Shown one piece after another: positions 9,654 to 19,400 of a stretch of DNA of 64,000 nucleotides (within the stretch, counting starts at the first letter, position 1; the number at the start of each line of letters is the position of its first letter). Source of the stretch: Posidonia oceanica (taxonomy: Eukaryota > Streptophyta > Magnoliopsida > Alismatales > Posidoniaceae). Below the pieces are notes generated by a model that saw only the letters and a list, made by a program, of their open reading frames with translations, was not told where the DNA came from and ran no database searches. A program made the position numbers and the translations under genes. The stretch is taken from NCBI GenBank assembly GCA_037176725.1, contig JAZBRS010000026.1, positions 54,724,501 to 54,788,500 of the forward strand, read 5' to 3'.

Positions 9654-11822
9654 ATGGCCCAGTCTGTCGGTGGGCTCCACTTTACCGCTGATTCGGAGGG
9701 GTTTACCACTTGGGTTCCTCCGGATTTCACTTCTATTCGCTCTGTGCCCTCTGTGATACTAGGATTCGATCCTCAGGCGTCTAGGGCACTCCCTTCTGCT
9801 GCGGGTCTTTGGCAAACTTGCGCCACTCCAGATCCGATCGTCGAATCTGTCTCGATGACCGCCCCTTGCGTCCTAGAGGCGCCTCTGACCCCTTCGTCCT
9901 TGGGATATGTCGCTCCCGACATCCCTTCTACGGCGACGACCTTTGCTTTAGGTTCTCAATCTCTTGAGTCCGCCTCCCGGCCTGTTCTGCAATTCAGTGT
10001 TCCCACCCACGGGTCCCCTGAAGTGCGGTATCGGCACCTGATGGACCTTGCCCACACACTGCAGGGTATAGCTCTATCAGTTCGACCCTCTTGTATTCCT
10101 GTTGCTCCCGAGGTTCCTCTGCGGTCTGCTGTTGCACACACTGCACCCCCGCCCAGGCCATCGCCCCAGCTACACACTGCTCCGGTGATGAGGGCGCGGC
10201 ATTTGTCTCCTACTTCCGCACAACACCGTGCACTGCATACAACTCCCTTTTCTGGTGATCAGTCCTTCGGACTGGTTGGAGCACAGTATCCCACTAGCTC
10301 GTTGCCCGGCATCGCGCCTGTGCAGCAACCATTGCTCCAACAATCTGCACCTCGCACCACACAGCATGTTACCTACCCATCTCCCTTGCATCAGGTTTAG
10401 AACCCAGCATACTTTCCTGCCTACACTACACGCACGCACGGATACGCCGGCCATCCCGTTGCTCCACCAGGCGACGTGATGGCGGATCCGGAGGAGCACT
10501 TAGGTGCGACCCACTCGGCGTATGTGGTCCCTGCCCCTGTTGCCTCATTTCCTATGGCAGCCAATCCAGACCCCATCAATGACAGGATGGACGTTCTGGA
10601 GAAAGCACTACGTCTAGTGCAGGGCAAGGACCACCAGTCTTACCAGTTTCGCGACCTTTGTCTCTTTCCCGAGGCCGCACTCCCTTCGAAGTTCTGCATC
10701 CCGGTCTTCGATAAATACAATGGTAAAGGCTGTCCTATTTCGCATCTGAAGGCATACTGCGGGGACCTTGCTCAGCTTCAGGCTGATGAAAGGCTCCTTA
10801 TCCGCCTATTTTAGAAGAGTTTAGCCGGCCCCACGCTCAAGTGGTACACTTCCCTTGACATGGCAGCGGTTCGAACTTGGACGGATCTTTCTCAGGCCTT
10901 CCTTGAGCAGTACGCTTTCAACCTCGACCTGATCCCCAAGAGGGAGGATCTCGTCGCCATCCGGCAGAGACCGCAAGAGCCATTCGGGGAGTATGTCGGT
11001 CGCTGGCGTTCCTTAGCCGCCCAAGTCAAAGATAAACCCTCCGAGGAGGATTCTATCGAGATGATCATTAAAGGGGCGCTGCCAGTGATTGGGACTCTGC
11101 TTTGCATTCAGCACATCACTAGTCATGCATCGCTGATTAGGGCTGGTGTCCATGTGGAAAGCTCGCTACGAAGCGGGCATTTCCCCGCACTTTCTGCATT
11201 GGCTAGGCAGGCCAACACCTCCAGCATTCGCCGCAGCAACAACAACAACAGCTCCACTCCGAACCGCTCCGAACAGCTCTCCGAGTTATGCGTCGATCTT
11301 CCCGAAGAGCCTGCCTATGCAGAGAGTCAACTAGACCCTTTTCCGCTAGAGCACGCACCTAATTTTGCACCCACTGAGCACACTGCCACCGTCGAGCCCG
11401 TGCATCACGTCGCACCCGCTCGGCAAGGACTCCACCCAGGGCAAAGACGACCTCGTCGGGCTGAGTGTCATTACACGCCTCTTCCCGGACCACTGAGTGT
11501 CATCTTCCCTCAAGTTGAGTCGCTCCTGAGACTCCCAGCTGTCCGTCCGTCACCAAATCCCCCTCCGTGGTGGCATAATACGGATCAGTTCTGCAGTTTC
11601 CATCGGGCCACCGGGCACTCGACGGATAACTGCCTCGCTCTCTGGGATGCCGTTCAACGCCTGATCGACCGCAGGATCATCAGCGTTGGCGAGCAGGAGC
11701 ATGCACATACACATACACCTGCACTTGCACTTGCACGCCCTAGTGTAGCCGACCCTTCCTCTTCCGGGCCTGCAGGTTTCGCAGCTGCCGGAACCTCGGG
11801 GGTTTACCCCAATCTTTTCTGA
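9654..11822 (+). pseudogene. gag: gag of element A, two in-frame TAG stops
   Basis: This is one 723-codon frame from ATG (MAQSVGG) to TGA (11820-11822). It is interrupted by TAG at 10398-10400 and 10812-10814. At the second site C and D have glutamine (RLFQKSL). The product is the capsid/nucleocapsid protein that packages element RNA. The capsid core (LQADERLLIRLF ... LKWYTSLDM ... FLEQYAFNLDLIPKR ... FGEYVGRWRSLA, about residues 375-470) aligns closely with C and D. A zinc knuckle of the CX2HX4HX4C type (CSFHRATGHSTDNC) lies near residue 645. The N-terminal 200 residues are Pro/Ser-rich and less conserved. The frame ends where C and D continue into protease, so A carries gag alone. Both stops look like CAG to TAG changes. 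Confidence 0.9.
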
Positions 11823-13740
11823 ATCCCGCTCTGCTCCGATGAATCCTTCTGGTCCCCATCGGTGCGATCCCCTTCTTCCATCCTCCCTATCTCGTCCGAG
11901 GGACGCTCGGAGATGCAACGGCAGTGTCGACAGCACGACCAGGCGCAGCGCCATCCAGGTAAGTCCTTCTAACCTCTCTTTTGTTTCCCGCATTGTCTTT
12001 TCTTTTTGTTTTGCTTTGTTTTCTTTTTGCATTTTCTTTTGCCTTGCCTGAAAATCATAAAAAGTATAAAATCAACAAAACTCATTAAAAAGCATGCATC
12101 TCTTCTGCTTCTTGCATCCATCTCATCATCATTCGGGCTGGCAACCCTAAACTGCTCGGCGATAGGTCCGTTAACCTATCATCCCCGGGCTGGCAACCCT
12201 AACTGCTCGACGATAGGTTCGTTAACCTATCATTTGGGCTGATACCTCTAACTATTCGACGATAGGTCCGTCAACCTATCACCTTGCATTGCACATAGCT
12301 ATCATCTCATGCATTCATCCCATCCTGTACATATCTGTCATCATGCATATCACCTTCTGCATACATGTCATTTCATGCATCCTGTAAAGCAAAAACGCCA
12401 AAAAAATCAAGAAAATCAAAAAACGTAAAAATATTTTCTCGCATTGCTGTCGGTTTTCCCTTTTATGTTTTCTTAAACCTGAAAAACCATAAAAAATACA
12501 AAACCAATGCAAAAACCTAAAAACATGCTTGTCCCTTCCCTTCTAAAAAATACAAAACCCATAAACATTTGTATAATCAGAAACCTGGCTATGGACAAGC
12601 GAGCAGCGCCTGGAGGATGTCAAGCAGCGACAGTCTCAGGCAGGTCTCACCCGAGCAGCGCCATCTCTTGCATGTGGCCACAAAGTGAGACTGAGAGCAG
12701 AATAGAGCATCCCGCTGAGTTTCAAAACACTACAAGCAGGATCCACCTTATTAAGAGAGTCCACCGGACACGGAGAGGACCGAAGCAGAGTGGAGCATAG
12801 CCAAAGGCTGTAAGCACACATTGCAGAGGCTGAGGGTGTACGCGGATCAGTCGAACCCTTAATGCCTCATCAGGGACTGCTACCCCAAGAGGGTGAAGTC
12901 ATGCATATCCCAAAGAATAGAGATCATGTGAGCAAAAGAATATGATAACTTGATATGCATGCTGAGCACAAAAGAAAAATGAAGAAAGAAGTTGAAGAAA
13001 GAAGGCGCTCATGAGAGGAGTGATTCGGACGAGCGTCTAAGCCACCTCAGTTATCAGCATCAAGCGCCACACTGGCAACTGCACAAGACATCATATTTGG
13101 AGGACCTGGCCCCACCCTCCGAGCGCAGCAGCACGCTCCAACCCCTATGCAGACAACACTTATTTCCAAGAAGGCTAGATGTAGATCCAATCACTCATGA
13201 GGGGAAAAGAAACATCATCCTGTGAGCGTCAAAAGCGGTAGTCGGTCCCCGAGGAATTAAGACGGAGGCTGTGAAGCTGCATCCAACGCTTCTGCTACCT
13301 ACCTGCAGCCAAAGGCTATTCTCTGCGAAGCCAAAGCCTCATCCTGAGCCAAGAATGAGAAAGAGAGCCACCGACCACAACTCGGCATGGCGTTGCTCGA
13401 GGATCGAGTCTCCTAAGTCAGGGAATGCAGAAGCACCCTCTTGGCAGTTGCTTTGAGTCCAAAGCCACCAAAAAAATGCATGCTGTAATATACTTACCTT
13501 CTCTTCTCTCTGTTTTCGAAAACCGGAGTCAAGGATGAGCACTTTTGCCTGACCTCGCTCAGAAGCTCCGCGTTTTTCAAAGTTTTGCCACCCACCGCGC
13601 TGGGTAGGTCCTTGATGACCGGCATATCCCTCGTTTGTCACCTCGTGATGCTACGAAGCATGCCCGCGCTGAGACCATTGCACACCCACCATCGGGGGTT
13701 TCCTGGTTTTCTATGTATCCATTCGCATCCCTCATTCTTT
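11823..13740 (+). other. Non-coding middle of element A, no pol
   Basis: C and D have protease to integrase after gag; here no such motif (LVDNGS, YVDD, DNGTNF) appears in any frame. Three modules of about 50 bp with GGGCTGGCAACCCTAA and GATAGGTCCGTTAACCTATC lie at 12133-12283. The rest (12300-13740) is unrecognised and has only short frames. Confidence 0.75.
12133..12283 (+). repeat. Three GATAGG...CCTATC stem-loop modules (A)
   Basis: The units contain GATAGGTCCGTTAACCTATC, in which GATAGG pairs with CCTATC. On the sense strand C/D have the related GATAGGACCGTAAACTATC. Further single copies lie near 13770, 13822 and 13997. Confidence 0.85.
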
Positions 13741-13898
13741 GCATCCGGGCTGGCAACCCTAACTGCTCGGCGATAGGTCCGTTAACCTATCATCCTCGGG
13801 TTGGCACCCCTAACTGCTCGGCGATGGGTTCGTCAACCTATCATCCATCCGCCTGTTCACCCACCCTTGCATTCTGGTGCCAGGGGCGCTTCGGCTGT

Positions 13899-13925
13899 CC
13901 CCTGGTATCATTCTGATACCAGGGG
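13899..13925. repeat. 12-bp perfect stem-loop (A, copy 1)
   Basis: CCCCTGGTATCA, loop TTC, then the exact complement. It matches the C stem-loop at 913-941. Confidence 0.85.
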
Positions 13926-14068
13926 CATCTTTTTCGGTTGCCTTATGGTATCGTCCCCCTCATCATCATTCGGGCTGGCACCCCTAACTGCCCGGCGATA
14001 GGTTCGTCAACCTATCATCCATTCATCTATCCCTCATCGCATTTCGGTGCCAGGAGTGCTTCGGCTGT

Positions 14069-14095
14069 CCCCTGGTATCATCCTGATACCAGGGG
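14069..14095. repeat. 12-bp perfect stem-loop (A, copy 2)
   Basis: This has the same stem as 13899-13925 with loop TCC. The surrounding 50 bp (GTGCCAGG...TTCGGCTGT) is duplicated too. Confidence 0.85.
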
Positions 14096-14226
14096 CATCT
14101 TGTTTGCTGCCCCTCGGTATCCCATTTCCATCCTCGTTTGGGCTGACATCCCCAACTGTCGCGGGAGCGTCTCCGGACCTCTGCCACACCTTCGGGTTCG
14201 GCATCCCGCCCCCTTTCCACCCTCAG

Positions 14227-14713
14227 CGGGCTGATAGCCCTAACTATCCGGCGATGAGTCCGTTAACTCCTCATTCGGGCTGATAGCCCTAACTATCCGG
14301 CGATGAGTCCGTTAACTCCTCATTCGGGCTGATAGCCCTAACTATCCGGCGATGAGTCCGTTAACTCCTCATTCGGGCCGATAGCCCTAACTATCCGGTG
14401 ATGAGTCCGTTAACTCCTCATTCGGGCTGATAGCCCTAACTATCCGGTGATGAGTCCGTTAACTCCTCAGCGGGCTGATAGCCCTAACTATCCGGTGATG
14501 AGTCCGCTAACTCCTCAGTCGGGCTGATAGCTCTAACTATCTGGCGATGAGTCCGTTAACTCCTCATTCGGGCTGATAGCCCTAACTATCCGGTGATGAG
14601 TCCGTCAACTCTTCAGCGGGCTGATAGCCCTAACTATCCGGTGACAAGTCCGTTAACTCCTCAGCCGGCTGATAGCCCTAACTATCCGGCGATATGTCCG
14701 TTAACTTATCACC
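14227..14713 (+). repeat. 49-bp tandem array, about ten units (A)
   Basis: Units start CGGGCTGATAGCCCTAACTA and continue TCCGGCGATGAGTCCGTTAA. Starts at 14227, 14276 and 14325 fix the 49-bp period. GATAG pairs with CTATC inside each unit. Point changes (GCGATG or GTGATG, TTCGGG or AGCGGG) are spread unevenly, as in an array that grows by slippage or unequal exchange. Confidence 0.95.
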
Positions 14714-14840
14714 TCATTTCGTCGTAGTTTAATAGCATTTTGTTGCATATCATCAGCATTCGCATTGCATAACATCATATAGCTTCCTTGTGTCCTCTGT
14801 AGAGTCAGTCCTAGTACTGCATTCCATCATTGCACGGACA

Positions 14841-14875
14841 TGGCGTGCTTGGGAATCGAACCCCTGGCTCGTGTA
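14841..14875 (-). other. tRNA T-arm-like sequence with exact B-box match
   Basis: On the minus strand GGTTCGATTCC (14862-14852) matches the Pol III B-box and is followed by an acceptor-like stretch ending in CCA. No convincing A-box or cloverleaf precedes it and the T-stem pairs poorly. It is a fragment at most, not a tRNA gene. Confidence 0.3.
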
Positions 14876-15133
14876 CTGCCTAAGGTATCATCCTCGGCAC
14901 CCGCATGACTTTCGCAGCTTGCTGGCTTTGGATGATACTCGCAGTAGTATGCGGCCTTGGGATCGTTTTCCCCGGTTCCGTATGACCCGCGCTCCACTGT
15001 TCATACCCTGCATTCCACTGCATAACATTGCATAACATTGCACCCTTATTGCGCTACTACTCCTCTGTGGTCCTTACACCAAATTCCGCACTTCGCCTTC
15101 CCGGGCCTGCGCCCGCCACCGCATGCACATCCA

Positions 15134-15330
15134 CAGCATATTCACTTCTCAGCACTTTACTTTCCAGCATCTTTACTTTCCAGCACCTTTACATTCAGCC
15201 TTTACATTCAGTCTTTACATCCAGCACTTTCTTTACAAGCAACTTTACAACCAACACTTTCCTTACAAGCACTTTACTTCCAGCAATTTCCTTTCAGCAC
15301 TTTACTTTCAGCACTTTACTTTCTGCTCTT
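15134..15330 (+). repeat. Degenerate short repeat, CAGCACTTTACTTTC (A)
   Basis: About a dozen imperfect copies of a 12-17 bp unit (AGCACTTTACTTTC, AGCATCTTTACTTTCC, AAGCACTTTACTTCC) follow one another. This is a second, unrelated minisatellite in the 3' region of A. Confidence 0.75.
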
Positions 15331-15455
15331 GCATTGCATTTTCCACCCTCCCGTGTGCATGCACCATCTCGCTTTCCCCCAGAGGAGTACAGCGCAGTAA
15401 GCTTTAGCATAAGCGCATTGCACACTTAGCATTCATCCATCTGCACCCTGCATTT

Positions 15456-15608
15456 TGCATTGCGGCAACGGGCTACGATCTTCGGTGCATCCGCCGAATA
15501 AGTAGCTCACGCCCATAGCAAATCGCTGCTCTCGCCGGTCAGATGGGATGTCTTATCAACCCTGAGCAGCGGCCTCGCTCCGCTTGACCTTGCTCAGGGA
15601 GGGGCATC
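15456..15608 (+). promoter_or_regulatory. Conserved pre-PPT block and polypurine tract of A
   Basis: The last 150 bp before the 3' LTR are conserved with D (49816-49968, minus strand), including GCTACGATTTTC-like, ATAAGTAGCTCACGCCCATAG and CAGCGGCCTCG segments. They end in CAGGGAGGGGCATC at 15595-15608, the polypurine tract that primes plus-strand DNA. Such conservation between a pol-less element and an autonomous relative fits shared mobilisation. Confidence 0.8.
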
Positions 15609-16442
15609 TGTTGACACCCCATCTTGGCAGGCTTGGACCACTTGGAGCCCTCCTGGTGATTGCTGGACTCAAACCCAAACCAAAACCAAACCCTAACCCT
15701 CTTCTTTACCCTTCAAAATCAAGCCAACTTGACCTAAGCCTTTACCCCTCTTCCCAAGCTCAAAACCTAGCCAAAATCCATAGGAAAATCTACCAACACC
15801 CACTTAGCAAACCTACCCAAGGACTTAGAAAATCTCAAACATTAGACCATTCCCAAAAACCCTAGAAAACCTAGGCAAAACTCCCCTTTTCTACACCTCA
15901 AAACCCCTCCAAAACCTTCTTAGAATCAAACCAAAACTTCAGAACCAACACCTCAAACCCTAGACTGCCCACTCACCAGTTTTCATCCCATTCCAAGCCC
16001 TTTAAGACCTCCATTCACCCAAATTATCCTTTTCTCTCTCCGGGATTATCATTTTCTCTCTCCTCTCTCTCTCCTGATTATCATCTCTCTTTTCATCCCC
16101 TTCTTGCCCTTTCTCTGGTCCGACTATGGGCCCCCTTTGTGCTTCTATCCTTCCTCTATCTTATTCCTATTTTTACTTTATTTTTTACACTTTCCCTAAT
16201 TTTCAAAAAATCCTTTTCCTTCAACCCATCTCTTTTCCCTTATTTCTTTCTTTTCCCCTTCTCTTCTTCTTTCTCTTTTTCCCTTTCTTTCTCTTGCAAA
16301 AATCCATAAAAGCCCCTAAAAATCTGTAAAACCCCAAAACATAAAAGAAACAAATCAGAACCCTAAGAAAAACAATCAAAAAACATTAAACAAGCAATTA
16401 AAAATCTAAACTTAACAAAATCAAGCTAGAAGGAAAACCAAG
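15609..16442 (+). repeat. 3' LTR of element A, first part
   Basis: This part is collinear with 2605-3438 with about ten substitutions. It stops at CCAAG, where solo LTR B entered, and resumes at 22356. Confidence 0.95.
16438..16442. other. Target-site duplication of solo LTR B, left copy (CCAAG)
   Basis: CCAAG occurs once in the uninterrupted 5' LTR (AAACCAAGCATG) but on both sides of B here (right copy 22356-22360). Confidence 0.95.
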
Positions 16443-19400
16443 TGTTGACACCCCATTTTGACAGGCTGGATCGTTTGGAGCCTTCCGGTGGCTGCTGGAC
16501 CCGAATCTAGACCCAAATCCACACCTCCCTCTCCTTCTTTCCCCTCAAAGTAAGCCCAAACCTGACCTAGGATTACCCCCCTTTCCCGAACCTGAAAACC
16601 AACCAAAATCCATAGGAAAACTCACCGCTGATGACTTAGTAAACCCACCGAAAAGCCTGCAAAATCTCAAACCAGACCCCTCCCAAAAACCCTAGAAAAC
16701 TTAAGCAAAAATATCCTTTTTCTACACCTCAAAACCCCTCCAAAACTTCCTCAAAATGAAACCAAAACTCTGGGACCAAAACTAGAAACCCTAGACCCCA
16801 CACCCGCCAAGTTTCACCCCTTTCCGAGACTCCTAAGCCTTCCTTTTGCTTGAATTATCGTTTTCTCTCTCCGGGATTATCGTTTTCTCTCTCCTCTCTC
16901 TCTCCTGATTATCGTCTCTCTTTTCATCCCCTTCTTGCCCTTTTTCTGGCTTGGCTGTGGGCCCTCTTTGTAATCCTATCCCTTCTCTATCTTATTCCTA
17001 TTTTTATTTTATTTTTAACATTTTCCCTGAATTTTAAAAACCTTTTCCATCAAACCTATCTCTTTCCCCTTTTATTCTCTTTTTTTCCTTTTCTTCTTCT
17101 TTTTCTTTTCCTTCTTCTTTCTTTTGCAAAAATCCATGAAAATCCTTAAAAATCTGTAAAACCCCAAAACATAAAAGAAACAAATCAGAATTCCAAGAAA
17201 AGCAACTAAAAAAACATTAAACAAGTAATTAAAAACTCAAACTTAATTAAATCAAGCTAAAAAGAAAACCAAGCATGCAAACTAAAAAATGCAAAACAAA
17301 CTAAAAGAAAATACTGTAAAATCAAGTAAAAAACTGAAATAAAGTCAGAACCTACCAAAAATAAAAACCCCACTAAAAGAATTAAAAAACAAACCCTAAA
17401 GAGAAGAATTAAAAATCAAACACTAAAACAAGTAATTAAAGGAGGCAAAAGACCTAACCTAATAAGCATAAGAAAAACAACATAAAAACTTAATTAAAAA
17501 GGAAAAGGAAAATACAGTTGAAAGACTTAAAAACACTTAATCAAACCAGAAAAATCCAACTAAAAAACATCAAGAAGAATTAGCAAATAAAAATCAAAAG
17601 CATAGTTCAAAAGACTTAAGGAAGAAAAAACATAAAAGACTAGAACTAAAAAGCCCAAAACCCTTTTTAATTAATATGAAAATAAATCCTAAAAATCCTA
17701 ACTAACATCCTAAAATACTTAACAAGAAAACACAATTTTAAAAACAATTTAAAAAAGATTTAACCAACACTTAATCAAGTGGAAAATGAATTAACAACAA
17801 AGGAAAGCCCTAGAACCCTAATCAAGCCTAAAACACACTAATTAACCTAAAAACAGTCATTAAAAAATCCAATTAAACACCTAACCTACAACCCAATTCA
17901 TCTAATATTTTTGTTTATTTTTATCTTATTTTTTCCCATTTTATTCCCCTCCTTCTTTCCATCTTTCTTCCTTTTTTTCTTTTCCTTTCTTCCTTACTAG
18001 GCTCATCAGCCCGTTTCCCTTTTATTTTTCTTTTTCTTTTTCAAACCTCGGCCCAACCCACAGCTACAGCACCTTCTTCCTCCTTCCTCTCCCGCGTTGC
18101 AGAGCTACAGTAGTAGCCGCCTGCAGCTCTGCCCCGGCCTGCCACCTCCTGCTCGAGCCGGACTGGCGCGTCGAATCCCGTCCGTGCTCCTGCCATCACC
18201 TCTCCGCGGCATTCAATGGTCTCAGACCTGCAAAGTTAAGAGAGGAATGGTCAGAATTCAGGGCAGGAAAAGAGGAGAAATCAGAGCCTGAATCGGGAGG
18301 AGAAGAGAGGAGAAAAAAGAGGGAGTTCATCCGAGAGAGGGACCGGGAACATTCCAGCGCAATCCCCAGCAAGAGAGAGAGCCGTTCTTCCTCAGAAATC
18401 CACCAAAAAACACCAGACTTCGGCCTCTTCCTTCGGCAGCAAACCAGAGCTTGAAACACCCCGAGAATCCTTCAGGATTCACCCCCCAATCTCACCCAAG
18501 CCTTCTGCAACTCCTCCCTTCCTTCCCACCGAGAAACGAACCCACATTTCGCCTGAATCCACCTAAAATCCAACCGGAACCCATCTCGAATCCCTTCTGA
18601 AATTCTCCGCACTCCAGTCCATCACATCCTCTCAGACTCCGCCCCGTTACTCGCCAAGACTCCACCTACTAGAAGCACCCGGCCTTCGGCCTTCTCCCCA
18701 ACCACAGGCGGAACCTTCCACCACAAACACCTTGCTCCGGTTCTGTCCAAAACTCACTCCACCGGCAAACTCCACCCACAGTCTCCAGAATCGCAGTTCG
18801 ACCCTTCAGACCCACTCCCTGAACCTCCAGCAAGCCACCGGCGCCCTCCATTCGGTCCCAAGACCGGGGAACATCCCTACCCGCCTGCTGCAACTCCCAG
18901 TGCACCCACTGGAGCCGAATCCTTCCCCGAGCTGCAGAACTCCGTTCCAGGCGTCTAGCGAGCACCGGAGGACTCCACGGAGCAGATCTGGGTGGTCGCG
19001 AGCCGCTGACGACGTCCGCACGCTCCGGACGACCATCGCCGGCATCTGCAGAACCCACCGACGTCGGGGAGACGCTCCGGACAGCGCAACAGGTATGTTT
19101 TTCCTCCCTCAGCCTCCGCATCCTCTCCTCTTGCTTCTCCACCCCTCGGAAAGGGGTTCTGCAGCCGTTCTCGCGAAGGTCAGCGCCGTCGCTGACCTTC
19201 TTCCCCGACGAGCTCAACGCTCGTCCCGCCGCGCGGAGCTGCAGAACGACCCCCCGTCGGTCGCCCTAGCTCCGCACGGCCGCCAGGACTCCGTTCGTAG
19301 CCTCTGCTTCCTCTGGCGTCGCTTCCTCTCGCCGAACTGCCTTCAGATCAGCTCAGACCTCCGGTGGCTCCTCAGCTCCGCTTCAGGCCGCGTCGTCGCT

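Noticed and set aside
14841..14875. Full tRNA gene
   Set aside because: No A-box, no cloverleaf and a mismatched T-stem.
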